Source: LMUY01 sp965199005
GTDB lineage: Bacteria > Pseudomonadota > Alphaproteobacteria > Acetobacterales > Acetobacteraceae
Direction: 5' to 3'
Length of the DNA stretch: 64,000 bases
NCBI GenBank assembly: GCA_965199005.1
Contig: CBDAQK010000001.1
Span: 992,001-1,056,000, forward strand
Part shown: one piece after another, positions 41,612 to 49,996 of the stretch
How positions within the stretch are numbered: the stretch's first letter is position 1
How the letters are laid out: every line of letters starts with the position of its first letter
The notes under the pieces: generated by a model
Told to the model about the DNA's origin: nothing
The model's database searches: none
The model's input: only the letters and a program-made list of their open reading frames with translations
Position numbers and translations under genes: made by a program

Positions 41612-42624
41612 GCCGGGCCGACCGGTACGCGGTGGGATGTGGTGCAGCCGGCCTGGTGGTGGCCGCGATCGGCTGGGCCTTCGACGCCACCGGGTTCTAC
41701 GGCGGGTGGCTGGCGGCACTGACCTTGCTGGGCGCCTGGCCGCTCGGCAGCATGGCAGTGCTGATGACCCACGCCCTGACCGGCGGGCGCTGGGGGGATG
41801 CGTTGCGGCCATCGCTGCGGCTCGGCGTAGGCACGCTGCCATTGCTGCTGCCGGCCGTGTTGCCGCTAGCTGCCGGGTTGGCGCCGCTCTATCCCTGGGC
41901 CCGGCCAGACGCGGCGCAGCATTTTGGCAATCTTTTCTACCTGAACGTGCCGTTCTTCGCCGGGCGCGGGGTAGCCTATCTGGTGACTTGGTTTACGCTG
42001 GGATGGCTGGTGCTGCGCGTGCGGAATTTGGCGCGGATTGCCCCGGTGGGGCTGTTCCTACTGGCGGTCACGACCAGTTTCGCGGCCATCGACACCACCA
42101 TGTCGCTGGACCCGCATTTCACCTCCTCCATTTATGGGATGATCAACGCGGCTGGCATGGGGCTGCTTGCGCTGTCCGTGGCCGTGCTGCTGACGGTGAG
42201 CGGCGAGGCGGTGCAGGCAGATTTCGGCAAGCTGCTGTTGGCGCTGGTCGTGCTGTGGGCCTATCTCGACTTCATGCAGTTGCTGATCGTCTGGCAGTCC
42301 AACCTGGCGGCGGACGCGCCTTGGTACCTCAACCGGTCGCGCGGCCTCTGGGGCGCTTTGCGCGTCGTGATCGCCATTGGCCACGTGTTTCTTCCGTTCG
42401 TCCTGCTGCTGTCACCGCAGATGCAGCGCCGCCGCCCCGTCCTGGTGGGAGTGGCCGTCCTCCTGATCGTCATGGAGGTGCTGCGAAGCTGGTGGACCGT
42501 GTTGCCCTCGCTGGGCCGAGGGCCTGGATGGATCGACATCGCCTGCGTCATAGGGGTGGGTGGGGCGGCGGTGGCATTTGCCCGCTGGGTCGGCCGCCGC
42601 AGCCTCACGGTGGCGTATGGTTGA
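41608..42624 (+). CDS. actF: Alternative complex III membrane subunit ActF
   Basis: A 338-residue polytopic protein of the ActF type (degenerate NrfD-like, about ten helices). Recognisable parts are HFGNLFYLNVPFFAGRGVAY, TTSFAAIDTTMSLDPHFTSS and WAYLDFMQLLIVWQSNLAAD, the last of which recalls the proton-path helix found in this subunit. Starts with GTG overlapping actE and its stop overlaps the following unknown gene by eight bases. Confidence 0.93.
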   Translation: MSRADRYAVGCGAAGLVVAAIGWAFDATGFYGGWLAALTLLGAWPLGSMAVLMTHALTGGRWGDALRPSLRLGVGTLPLLLPAVLPLAAGLAPLYPWARPDAAQHFGNLFYLNVPFFAGRGVAYLVTWFTLGWLVLRVRNLARIAPVGLFLLAVTTSFAAIDTTMSLDPHFTSSIYGMINAAGMGLLALSVAVLLTVSGEAVQADFGKLLLALVVLWAYLDFMQLLIVWQSNLAADAPWYLNRSRGLWGALRVVIAIGHVFLPFVLLLSPQMQRRRPVLVGVAVLLIVMEVLRSWWTVLPSLGRGPGWIDIACVIGVGGAAVAFARWVGRRSLTVAYG

Positions 42625-43015
42625 GCGGGCCGCCGACCGTGCCTTGTCCGCAGCCCGGGTTGAGGAGCGGGACGTTGGTCTGCGCTTCATTCTGGTGCTG
42701 TTCGGCGTCATCGCAACGTCGCTGCTGCTTCTGGTCGGGCTCGCCTATTACATCTTCCCCGGCGAGGTTCCTGATACGCGCTTTGCTGGTCCCTTCCCGA
42801 TTTTCCCGGAGCCGCAACTGCAGCCCAGCCCCGCCGTCGACATGCAGCGTTTCTATGCTTCGGAGATGCAGAAGCTGAACAGCGCCGGGTGGCAGGACCG
42901 CTCGGCCGGCACAGTGCACATTCCGATCGCCCAGGCCATGGGGATCGTGGCCAAGGAGGGCATTGCCGGCTGGCCGGCGGGTAGCAAGACGGCAAGCCAA
43001 GGCGACCGGCGATGA
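42617..43015 (+). CDS. Single-helix membrane protein of unknown function within the respiratory operon
   Basis: A 132-residue protein with an amphipathic N-terminus, one strong membrane helix (FILVLFGVIATSLLLLVGLAYYIF) and a periplasmic tail containing PFPIFPEPQLQPSP and MQKLNSAGW. It overlaps actF by eight bases and the SCO gene by four, so it is made together with them. It could be an accessory subunit of alternative complex III (position comparable to ActG) or an assembly factor linking it to the oxidase. No cofactor motif is present. Confidence 0.75.
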   Translation: MVERAADRALSAARVEERDVGLRFILVLFGVIATSLLLLVGLAYYIFPGEVPDTRFAGPFPIFPEPQLQPSPAVDMQRFYASEMQKLNSAGWQDRSAGTVHIPIAQAMGIVAKEGIAGWPAGSKTASQGDRR

Positions 43016-43785
43016 TGCGGCGCGCGGCCCTGTTGGCGGCGGCGATACTGGTTTCCGGTGCCGGCCAGCCTGACGCGACCGACTATGCGTGGCAGATGCA
43101 TCGCGGCGCGACCATACCCCGGTCAGCGATCCTCCACGACGAAACGGGCCAGACGCTGCCGCTCGCCGCCGCCTTCACGGGCAAGCCGGTGATCCTGGAC
43201 CTCGGGTATTTCCATTGCCCTTCGTTGTGCGGCGTCGTACGGGCGGATTTGTTGGCGGCCTTGAGGACGAGTGGGTTGGTGGGGGGAGCGGACTACCAAC
43301 TCGTCTCCCTATCGATCGACCCGGCGGAAACGCCAGAGGATGCCGCCGCGGCGAAGGCGGCGGATTTGGAGCAGGCGCCGTTTGCGACCGGGGCCGGCTG
43401 GCATTACGTGACCGGAGCGGCGGCCGACGTTGCCGCCATTGGCGAGGCGGTTGGTTTTCGCTCCCGCTATGATGCGGTGTTCAAGCAATACCTCCATCCT
43501 ACTGGGATTGTGGTGCTCACCAAGGAGGGGGTAGTGAGCAGTTATTTGCAGGGCGTCGGCTATTCCGGCGGTGATTTGCGGGCTGCCGTGCTGCGCGCGG
43601 GGACTGGCGGCATCGCCCAGGCATCGCTCCCGATCCTATTGCTCTGTTTTCATTTCGATACGACGACCGGCCGTTACACGCTGGCAATCGAAAAAGTGCT
43701 GCGCCTGGCGGGGGCTCTGACCGTACTAACCATCGGTGGGCTGCTTCTCGTATTGCATCGCAAGAAGCCCGCTGCCGCATCATGA
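43012..43785 (+). CDS. senC: SCO1/SenC copper chaperone for cytochrome c oxidase
   Basis: A 257-residue thioredoxin-fold protein with a signal peptide. Cys69 and Cys73 in FHCPSLCGVV plus a distal His in YLHPTGIVVL form the copper site. Unlike most SCO proteins, the C-terminal end carries a second hydrophobic helix (VLRLAGALTVLTIGGLLLVL) that would anchor it to the membrane. It supplies copper to the CuA centre of the adjacent subunit II. ATGA overlaps join it to both neighbours. Confidence 0.92.
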   Translation: MMRRAALLAAAILVSGAGQPDATDYAWQMHRGATIPRSAILHDETGQTLPLAAAFTGKPVILDLGYFHCPSLCGVVRADLLAALRTSGLVGGADYQLVSLSIDPAETPEDAAAAKAADLEQAPFATGAGWHYVTGAAADVAAIGEAVGFRSRYDAVFKQYLHPTGIVVLTKEGVVSSYLQGVGYSGGDLRAAVLRAGTGGIAQASLPILLLCFHFDTTTGRYTLAIEKVLRLAGALTVLTIGGLLLVLHRKKPAAAS

Positions 43786-44723
43786 CCCTCCTCACCCGTG
43801 CATCCGCCATCGCGGGGGAAGTCGACTGGCTGATCGGCAGCCTGGTGATCGTGTCTTTGCTGGTGTTGGGGCTGGTACTCGGGCTGATGTTCGTCTACGT
43901 CGTACGCTATCGCCACGATAGCGGGCTTGACCGTGGTGAGGTGGGGCAGAAGACGTGGCGTATCGAAGCCGCCTGGACCGCGGCCACGCTATTGGCGTTC
44001 TTCGGCCTGTTCACCTGGGGCGCCGATTTGTTCGTCCGCATCTACCAGCCCAGGGCCAATCCGCTGACCATCAGTGTCATCGGCAAGCAATGGATGTGGA
44101 AGGTCGAATATCCTGGCGGCCAGCGCGAGATCGACGCGCTGCACATCCCGGCCGACCGTGACGTGCAGTTGCTGTTGACAAGCGAGGACGTGATCCACGA
44201 TTTCGGCCTGCCCGAGTTCCGCCTGAAGCGGGATGTGCTGCCCGGCCGTTACGAAGCCTTGTGGCTGCGGGCGGACAAGCCTGGCACCTATCATCTGTTC
44301 TGTGACCAATTCTGCGGGACCGACCATGCCTCGATGGTAGGAGGCGTGACTGTTATGTCCGGCCCGGATTACCAGCGCTGGCTGGAGCAGAGCCCCACCA
44401 GTAACGGGCTGGTGGCGGAGGGCCAGGCACTGTTCATCCACAATGGCTGCAGCGGCTGCCACCAGGCGGGATTGTCGGGTGGTGGCGGGACGGTGCGGGC
44501 GCCATCCCTGAACGGTCTTTATTTGAGCCCGGTGCCCCTGGCCAATGGCGCCACCGTCGTCGCGGACGATCGCTACATTCACGACTCCATCCTCTACCCG
44601 GCCGAACAGGTCGTCGCCAGCTACGCCCCGCTCATGCCATCCTTCAAGGGCGTGATTGGCGAGGAGGATTTGGTGAAGATCATCGCCTACATCAAATCAC
44701 TGGCGGCGCAGGACCGGTCATGA
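43782..44723 (+). CDS. coxB: caa3-type cytochrome c oxidase subunit II
   Basis: A 313-residue subunit II with two N-terminal helices. The CuA site comprises His139 in VIHDFGL and Cys174, Cys178, His182 and Met185 in CDQFCGTDHASM. A fused C-terminal cytochrome c domain carries Cys223-S-G-Cys226-His227 and a probable Met ligand in APLMPSFKG, which makes the enzyme caa3-type and able to take electrons from ActE or another cytochrome. The gene overlaps its neighbours by four bases at both ends. Confidence 0.94.
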   Translation: MTLLTRASAIAGEVDWLIGSLVIVSLLVLGLVLGLMFVYVVRYRHDSGLDRGEVGQKTWRIEAAWTAATLLAFFGLFTWGADLFVRIYQPRANPLTISVIGKQWMWKVEYPGGQREIDALHIPADRDVQLLLTSEDVIHDFGLPEFRLKRDVLPGRYEALWLRADKPGTYHLFCDQFCGTDHASMVGGVTVMSGPDYQRWLEQSPTSNGLVAEGQALFIHNGCSGCHQAGLSGGGGTVRAPSLNGLYLSPVPLANGATVVADDRYIHDSILYPAEQVVASYAPLMPSFKGVIGEEDLVKIIAYIKSLAAQDRS

Positions 44724-46357
44724 GCTCAACAGCAGCCGATTTCGTTGCACTCGAGCCAACCGGCGAGAGCTACCTGACGGACGAGGCGTCGATTTGGTCG
44801 TGGCTGCTGACCACGGACCATAAACGCATTGCGCTGCTGTATTTTGCCTCCATCACCGCGTTCTTCTTCCTGGGAGGTGCCGCAGCCGCCGTGATGCGGC
44901 TGAACCTGATGTCGCCCGACGGGCTCATCGTCGGGCATGAGATGTATAACCGGCTGTTCACCATGCACGGCGTGGTGATGGTGTGGTTCTTCCTGGTGCC
45001 GGCCATCCCGGTGACCCTCGGCAATTTCCTCACGCCGCTCATGCTGGGAGCGCGGGACCTCGCTTTTCCCCGGATCAACCTCACCAGTTGGTATCTGTTC
45101 ATGGCCGGGGGCCTGCTGGCTTTGGCCGGCCTGGCGATCGGCGGGGTGGATACGGCGTGGACGTTCTACACCCCGCTCTCCACCGAATACGCCAAGGGCT
45201 ACGTGACTCTGGTGTGCGTGGGAATCATCCTGTCCGGATATTCCTCAATCGCAACCGGGTTGAATTTCATTATCACCATCCACCGGCTGAGAGCGCCGGG
45301 CATGACCTGGTATCGCCTGCCACTATTCCTTTGGTCACTCTACGCCACGTCGGTGATTTACGTGCTCGCGACCCCTGTGCTGACCATGGCGATGCTGCTG
45401 ATCATGCTGGAGAGAATCTTCAAGGTCGGCGTGTTCGACCCGGCGCTCGGTGGCGATCCGGTGCTGTTCCAACATTTGTTCTGGTTCTACTCCCACCCTG
45501 CCGTCTACATCATGATCCTGCCGGGGTTTGGCGTGGTGAGCGAGGTGATCACCGTCTTCTCGCGCAAGAGCGTGTTCGGCTATAAATTCATCGCGTGGTC
45601 GTCGGTGTCGATCGCGATCATCTCGTTCTTCGTTTGGGGCCACCACATGTTCGTGGCGGGGACGTCGCTGTATTCGAGCGTCGTGTTCTCGCTCTTGTCG
45701 TTCATGGTGTCCGTGCCATCCGCCATCAAGGTGTTCAACTGGCTGGGCACGCTGCACAAGGGGTTCATCCGCTTCAACGCGCCGATGATCTACATACTGG
45801 GGTTCATCGGGCTATTCACGATGGGCGGGCTCACCGGCTTGTTCGTTGCCTCTCTGGGCGCGGACGTGCATTTGCACGACACATATTTCGTTGTGGCGCA
45901 TTTCCACTACATCATGGTCGGGGCAATGGTGTCGGCCTTTTTTGGTGGACTGCATTACTGGTGGCCGAAGATCACGGGCCGGATGTATCCAGAGATTTGG
46001 GGACAGGTCGCCGCCGTCATGATCTTCTTCGGCTTCAACCTGACATTTTTCCCGCAATTCATCCTGGGCTACGAAGGGATGCCGCGGCGCTACGCGACCT
46101 ATGCCCCCGAGTTCCAGGTCCTGAATGTGCTATCCTCCGCCGGCGCCGTCTTTCTTGCCGTCGCCTACCTCATGCCGCTGGTCTACCTGACCTGGTCGCT
46201 GTTCGCGGGGGCAAAGGCGCCACGCAACCCATGGGACGCCACCGGGCTGGAGTGGCAGACGCAATCTCCCCCGCGCACCGAGAATTTTGCGGTGACGCCA
46301 GTGGTGACGGGACCGCCCTACAACTACCCCAAGCCGGAGGAGCGTCAGCATATCTGA
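44720..46357 (+). CDS. coxA: Heme-copper oxidase subunit I, A2 type
   Basis: A 545-residue subunit I with 12 helices. The binuclear-centre helix reads WFYSHPAVYIMILPGFG (Tyr257-Ser258-His259...Tyr263): the A1-type Glu is missing and a Y-S pair is present, the mark of A2 oxidases such as caa3 of thermophiles. CuB histidines are in WGHHMFVAG; heme ligands in the HDTYFVVAHFHYIM segment and in MHGVVMVWFFLVPAIP near residue 80. It reduces oxygen to water and pumps protons. Confidence 0.95.
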   Translation: MSSTAADFVALEPTGESYLTDEASIWSWLLTTDHKRIALLYFASITAFFFLGGAAAAVMRLNLMSPDGLIVGHEMYNRLFTMHGVVMVWFFLVPAIPVTLGNFLTPLMLGARDLAFPRINLTSWYLFMAGGLLALAGLAIGGVDTAWTFYTPLSTEYAKGYVTLVCVGIILSGYSSIATGLNFIITIHRLRAPGMTWYRLPLFLWSLYATSVIYVLATPVLTMAMLLIMLERIFKVGVFDPALGGDPVLFQHLFWFYSHPAVYIMILPGFGVVSEVITVFSRKSVFGYKFIAWSSVSIAIISFFVWGHHMFVAGTSLYSSVVFSLLSFMVSVPSAIKVFNWLGTLHKGFIRFNAPMIYILGFIGLFTMGGLTGLFVASLGADVHLHDTYFVVAHFHYIMVGAMVSAFFGGLHYWWPKITGRMYPEIWGQVAAVMIFFGFNLTFFPQFILGYEGMPRRYATYAPEFQVLNVLSSAGAVFLAVAYLMPLVYLTWSLFAGAKAPRNPWDATGLEWQTQSPPRTENFAVTPVVTGPPYNYPKPEERQHI

Positions 46358-46385
46358 GCGGCGAACCCTAGGGACGCGGTTTGCC

Positions 46386-47222
46386 ATGCTGCTGGCCGGA
46401 GTAGCCGCCACGGCTTTGGCGCTGCGCTGGCCGCACAAGCGGCCGCAGATGGCTGGCGTTCCGCCAAAGCAGCCATCACACCCCGTCCTCCGGTCCCATC
46501 CGCAGCGGAGCACGGTGCCGGGGGAACCCGGCAGCGGCGGCTTCTACGGCACTTGGGCGCTGGGATCGGCCGACGCCGCGGTGGCCGATCACATCGAATT
46601 CCAGTATGCCGGAATGGAGCACCAGTCTGCGACTGCGTTGGACGGCATGTGGCTGTTCCTCGCGACCGAGTTGCTGTTCTTCGGGGGCCTCTTCCTCGTC
46701 TACTTGATCTATCGCATGCAGTTTCCGCACGCCTTCGCCGTTGCCTCGAACCAGACCGAATTGGTCATTGGCATCGTCAATACGGTGCTGCTCGTCACGA
46801 GTAGCGCGGTGTTTTCCTGGGGTCTTGGCTTTGCGCGCCAGGGGGACAACCGCCGGCTATTTTGGGCTTGCATCGTGGTTTTGGCGCTTGGCGTGTTGTT
46901 CCTGCTGCTGAAGGGATGGGAGTGGAAGGGGGATTTCGAGAAGGGCCTGTTTCCGGGTCCGCATTTTCCGATCACGGGAGCGGATAACGGGGGCGCCCAA
47001 CTGTTCTGGATGTTCTACTTCGTCGCGACAGGGCTGCACGGCGTGCACATGATCGTCGGTGTGGGGCTCGTGGGATGGATTGCCCGGGCGGCGAGAAAGA
47101 ACTGCTATTCGCCAGGCTACTTCACCCCTGCCGAAGTGGTCGGGCTGTATTGGAGCTTCGTGGATATGGTCTGGCTCTGCCTCTTCCCGATCATCTATCT
47201 CGTCGATCGGAGCGTGGCATGA
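46386..47222 (+). CDS. coxC: Cytochrome c oxidase subunit III
   Basis: A 278-residue protein. The subunit III core begins near residue 85 with ATALDGMWLFLATELLFFGG, followed by NTVLLVTSSAVFSWGL, PGPHFPITGADNGGAQLFWM and ATGLHGVHMIVGVG, giving about five helices. The first 75 residues are not typical of the family (one hydrophobic helix and a proline/basic stretch), so the true start may lie downstream of ATG 46386. The 28-base gap before it is the largest in the operon's oxidase part. Confidence 0.9.
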   Translation: MLLAGVAATALALRWPHKRPQMAGVPPKQPSHPVLRSHPQRSTVPGEPGSGGFYGTWALGSADAAVADHIEFQYAGMEHQSATALDGMWLFLATELLFFGGLFLVYLIYRMQFPHAFAVASNQTELVIGIVNTVLLVTSSAVFSWGLGFARQGDNRRLFWACIVVLALGVLFLLLKGWEWKGDFEKGLFPGPHFPITGADNGGAQLFWMFYFVATGLHGVHMIVGVGLVGWIARAARKNCYSPGYFTPAEVVGLYWSFVDMVWLCLFPIIYLVDRSVA

Positions 47223-47509
47223 GCACCTTGCAGGCGATCCTCGTTTGGGTGGCTCTGCTGGTCCTCCTGGTGGCAGAATGCATGTTGGCGCGGTTCGGCA
47301 GCTTGCGCGGTCTCGTGCCATTTGTCGGGGTTGGGATGGCAATTGTGGTTGCATTCACCTTCATGCATCTGGCTGGAGGCCGCGGCCTGATCCCGATCGC
47401 CGCAGTGGTGGGTGCATTTTGGCTCTGCGTCATGCTCGGCCTCGGCAGCCTCGATCCGGCGACCCGGCACGACGTCTTCACCAGTATAGGGATCGCTCCC
47501 TCCCGCTAG
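47219..47509 (+). CDS. Cytochrome c oxidase subunit IV-like small membrane protein
   Basis: A 96-residue protein of three hydrophobic helices (ILVWVALLVLLVAECML, FVGVGMAIVVAFTFMHL, AAVVGAFWLCVMLGL). Size, the F-T-F-M-H-L segment and position after subunit III fit the bacterial subunit IV family that stabilises caa3/aa3 oxidases. It overlaps subunit III as ATGA and ends the respiratory run. Confidence 0.83.
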   Translation: MSTLQAILVWVALLVLLVAECMLARFGSLRGLVPFVGVGMAIVVAFTFMHLAGGRGLIPIAAVVGAFWLCVMLGLGSLDPATRHDVFTSIGIAPSR

Positions 47510-47558
47510 CCGACCTATCGCCGGGAAACTCTTGCCGGTCCGGCAGGTTGTGCACGGT

Positions 47559-48647
47559 ATGCCGGTTTGCCAGTTCCCCACTTATGCGTCCCTGTTGCGG
47601 GAAGTAGAATCCCTGCTGAGCGGCATGCAGGATCGGGCATCGGCGCTGGATCTGGCAGCGGAATTTCCGGCTGCGGATATGAGCCAGTTGCGGATAGCTG
47701 GGGTCCTGCGTGCCTGCATTCCCGCTCCCTTGGGCGGGTTGGGGCTTGGCACCGAGCCCGCTGGCGCGGCTGGCCTCTTGGCAGTTCTGCGCCTGCTGGG
47801 ACAAGCCAACCTTTCGCTGGGCCGCTTGTTTGAGGCGCATGTGAACGCTATGCGCCTCATCTTCCGGTATGGCGACCACACCGTTCAGGCACGGGCGGTG
47901 CAGGATGTGACAGAGGGCCACCTCTTCGGGCTCTGGGTTACCGATCCGCCTGGTAGCGGCCTGCGGGCTGGGCCGGATGGCCGGCTCGATGGCAGGAAGC
48001 AATTCTGTTCTGGTTGCGGTCACGTGACCCGGGCGGTTGTCACGGCCAACGACGTCCACGGCGATATCCGCCTCGTCTACGCCATCAACGAGACCGGGTT
48101 CACCGCTAGCCCACTCCGGGGAGGCCTGTCAGGCATGCGGGCTGCCACGACCGGGCAGGTCGGCTATCGCCAAAGCCCGGGCATCGTCTTTGGACAACCT
48201 GGCGACTATTTGCGCGAGCCCGATTTTTCATGCGGCGCCTGGCGCACCTCTGCCGTCACGCTTGGCGGCATTGAAGCGCTATCGGAACAACTGCGCTCAC
48301 AATTGGTGGCGCGCGGGCGGGCAGATGCACCGGCTCAACAAGCGCGCGTTGGACAAGCCATGATCGCCACCGAGACGGCTCGGCTGTGGATGGTAGAGGC
48401 AAGTGCCCAGGCGGAAGCCGAAGAGCCCGAGACGGGTGCTGCCATCGCGTATGTTGGAATGGCGCGGCTCGCCGTGGAGCGCGCGGCATTGGACGTCATC
48501 GAACTCACCCATCGGTCATTGGGGGTCGAGGCATTCAGGGTGTCAAATCCAGTGGAACGGCTTTGCCGTGATCTCGCCACCTATTTGCGCCAGCCCGCCG
48601 GCGATGCGGTCCTGACGGATGCGGCGGCCCGGGTGCTGGTGGCTTGA
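47559..48647 (+). CDS. Divergent acyl-CoA dehydrogenase-like protein of the PIG-L/NodS operon
   Basis: About 362 residues from ATG 47559 (TTG 47532 is an upstream alternative). The fold is recognisable from the N-terminal helical region, the GLWVTDPPGSGLRA segment in the place of the FAD-contact loop, and the C-terminal helices (ELTHRSLGVEAFRVSNPVER). It lacks the usual A-x-T-E-x-x-x-G-S-D block and the E-G-T catalytic segment, so it may act on a carrier- or sugar-bound acyl group, or not be a dehydrogenase at all. Its stop overlaps the PIG-L start as TTGA. Confidence 0.78.
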   Translation: MPVCQFPTYASLLREVESLLSGMQDRASALDLAAEFPAADMSQLRIAGVLRACIPAPLGGLGLGTEPAGAAGLLAVLRLLGQANLSLGRLFEAHVNAMRLIFRYGDHTVQARAVQDVTEGHLFGLWVTDPPGSGLRAGPDGRLDGRKQFCSGCGHVTRAVVTANDVHGDIRLVYAINETGFTASPLRGGLSGMRAATTGQVGYRQSPGIVFGQPGDYLREPDFSCGAWRTSAVTLGGIEALSEQLRSQLVARGRADAPAQQARVGQAMIATETARLWMVEASAQAEAEEPETGAAIAYVGMARLAVERAALDVIELTHRSLGVEAFRVSNPVERLCRDLATYLRQPAGDAVLTDAAARVLVA

Positions 48648-49363
48648 CCACCACTGAGGCTTTGTTCGCCGGGGATTGGCCGTTTGTCAACCTCGATACC
48701 ATTACCGGCGGGGCGGCCCTGATCCTGGCACCGCATCCGGATGACGAGAGCCTGGGGTGCGGTGGGTTGATCGCGGAGAGCTGCGCCCGCGATCAGCCGC
48801 CCGTTCTGGCCGTGCTGACAGACGGCGCCGGGTCGCATCCCAACTCCCGCACCCACCCGCCCGAGCGGCTTTGCGCGCTTCGTGAGGTGGAAACGATCGA
48901 GGCGGCAGCATGCCTTGGCTTGCACAAGAGCCGGATCACTTTCTTGCGCCTTCCGGATACGGCCGCGCCGGTTGGTGGGCCTGACTTCACGGCGGCCGTC
49001 GCCAGGTTGGTGGCGCTCATTCGTCAGCACCGCTGCCGCAGTCTGCTGGCGAGTTGGCGGCATGACCCACATTGCGACCACGAGGCCGCTGCGCTGATTG
49101 CCACGGCTAGCGCCCGGGAAGCCGCGGTGACGCATTGGGCATATCCTGTTTGGGGCCGCACGCTACCGCCCGACACAGAGGTGACACGGTGTGAGGGGGT
49201 GAGGCTGGACATTACCCGCTCGCGAGCCGCCAAGCGGCAGGCGATCCGCGCCCATCGGTCGCAATGGGCCGGTATCATCGCCGATGATCCGGACGGATTT
49301 CAGATGCCGCCGGACTTCATGACCCTGTTCGACATGCCATCCGAACTGTTTCTGACAACATGA
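48644..49363 (+). CDS. PIG-L-family N-acetylglucosaminyl deacetylase
   Basis: A 239-residue zinc hydrolase: LILAPHPDDESLGCGGLI near residue 26 supplies His and Asp ligands and the catalytic Asp, and WRHDPHCDHEAAALIA near residue 140 supplies the third ligand. Family members remove N-acetyl groups from GlcNAc-containing lipids, thiols or antibiotics. TTG start overlaps the upstream gene and ATGA overlap follows, so it is co-translated with the methyltransferase. The free amine it would leave is a logical substrate for N-methylation. Confidence 0.9.
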   Translation: MTTTEALFAGDWPFVNLDTITGGAALILAPHPDDESLGCGGLIAESCARDQPPVLAVLTDGAGSHPNSRTHPPERLCALREVETIEAAACLGLHKSRITFLRLPDTAAPVGGPDFTAAVARLVALIRQHRCRSLLASWRHDPHCDHEAAALIATASAREAAVTHWAYPVWGRTLPPDTEVTRCEGVRLDITRSRAAKRQAIRAHRSQWAGIIADDPDGFQMPPDFMTLFDMPSELFLTT

Positions 49364-49926
49364 GCCGCCGCACGGGCTCGATCCCCGCAGATTACTTCGA
49401 CGGGCTGTATGCGACGGATCCCGACCCGTGGCGGTTCGCCACCAGCCCTTACGAGGCGGAGAAATATGCCGCCACGCTAGCCGCACTCCCTGCGCGCCGG
49501 TTTGCCGCCGGATTGGAGGTTGGTTGCTCCATCGGCATCCTGACAGCACGATTGGCCCTGCGATGCGACACGCTCCTAGCAGTGGACGGCGCGGAGGCGG
49601 CACTGGAGCAGGCCAGGGCCCGCTGCCCGGGAGTGACCTTCAACCGCCGCATGGTGCCCGCCGAGTGGCCGCCGGGCACGTTCGACCTGATCGTGTTTTC
49701 AGAAGTGCTGTATTATCTGGATGCAGCCGACATCCGGATGACCGCCGATCACGCGATGCAGGCGTTGCGACCCGGCGGCTGCATCCTGCTGGTGCATTAC
49801 CTCGGGCTGACGGACTATCCCGCCACCGGGGATGAGGCTGCTGACGGATTCATCACTGCCACCGGGCTCAGCCCCGCGCTTCACCTTCGGCAGCCCGGCT
49901 ATCGAATCGACCGTCTTGACCGCTGA
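49360..49926 (+). CDS. NodS-like SAM-dependent methyltransferase
   Basis: A 188-residue class I methyltransferase. It begins YFDGLYATDPDPWRFATSPY, a signature of the NodS family, followed by the SAM-binding LEVGCSIGILTARLA near residue 52, the acidic LLAVDGAEAAL, and FDLIVFSEVLYYL. NodS N-methylates the deacetylated terminal GlcN of Nod factor in rhizobia. Here no nodA/B/C homologue is adjacent, but a PIG-L deacetylase is, giving the same deacetylate-then-methylate logic. Confidence 0.9.
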   Translation: MSRRTGSIPADYFDGLYATDPDPWRFATSPYEAEKYAATLAALPARRFAAGLEVGCSIGILTARLALRCDTLLAVDGAEAALEQARARCPGVTFNRRMVPAEWPPGTFDLIVFSEVLYYLDAADIRMTADHAMQALRPGGCILLVHYLGLTDYPATGDEAADGFITATGLSPALHLRQPGYRIDRLDR

Positions 49927-49996
49927 ATACCTTGGATCGATCTGGGGAACGACAGCGCCTTCCCTGCGCTCTTCTCACTGAAGGTGAGGAAGAGCT

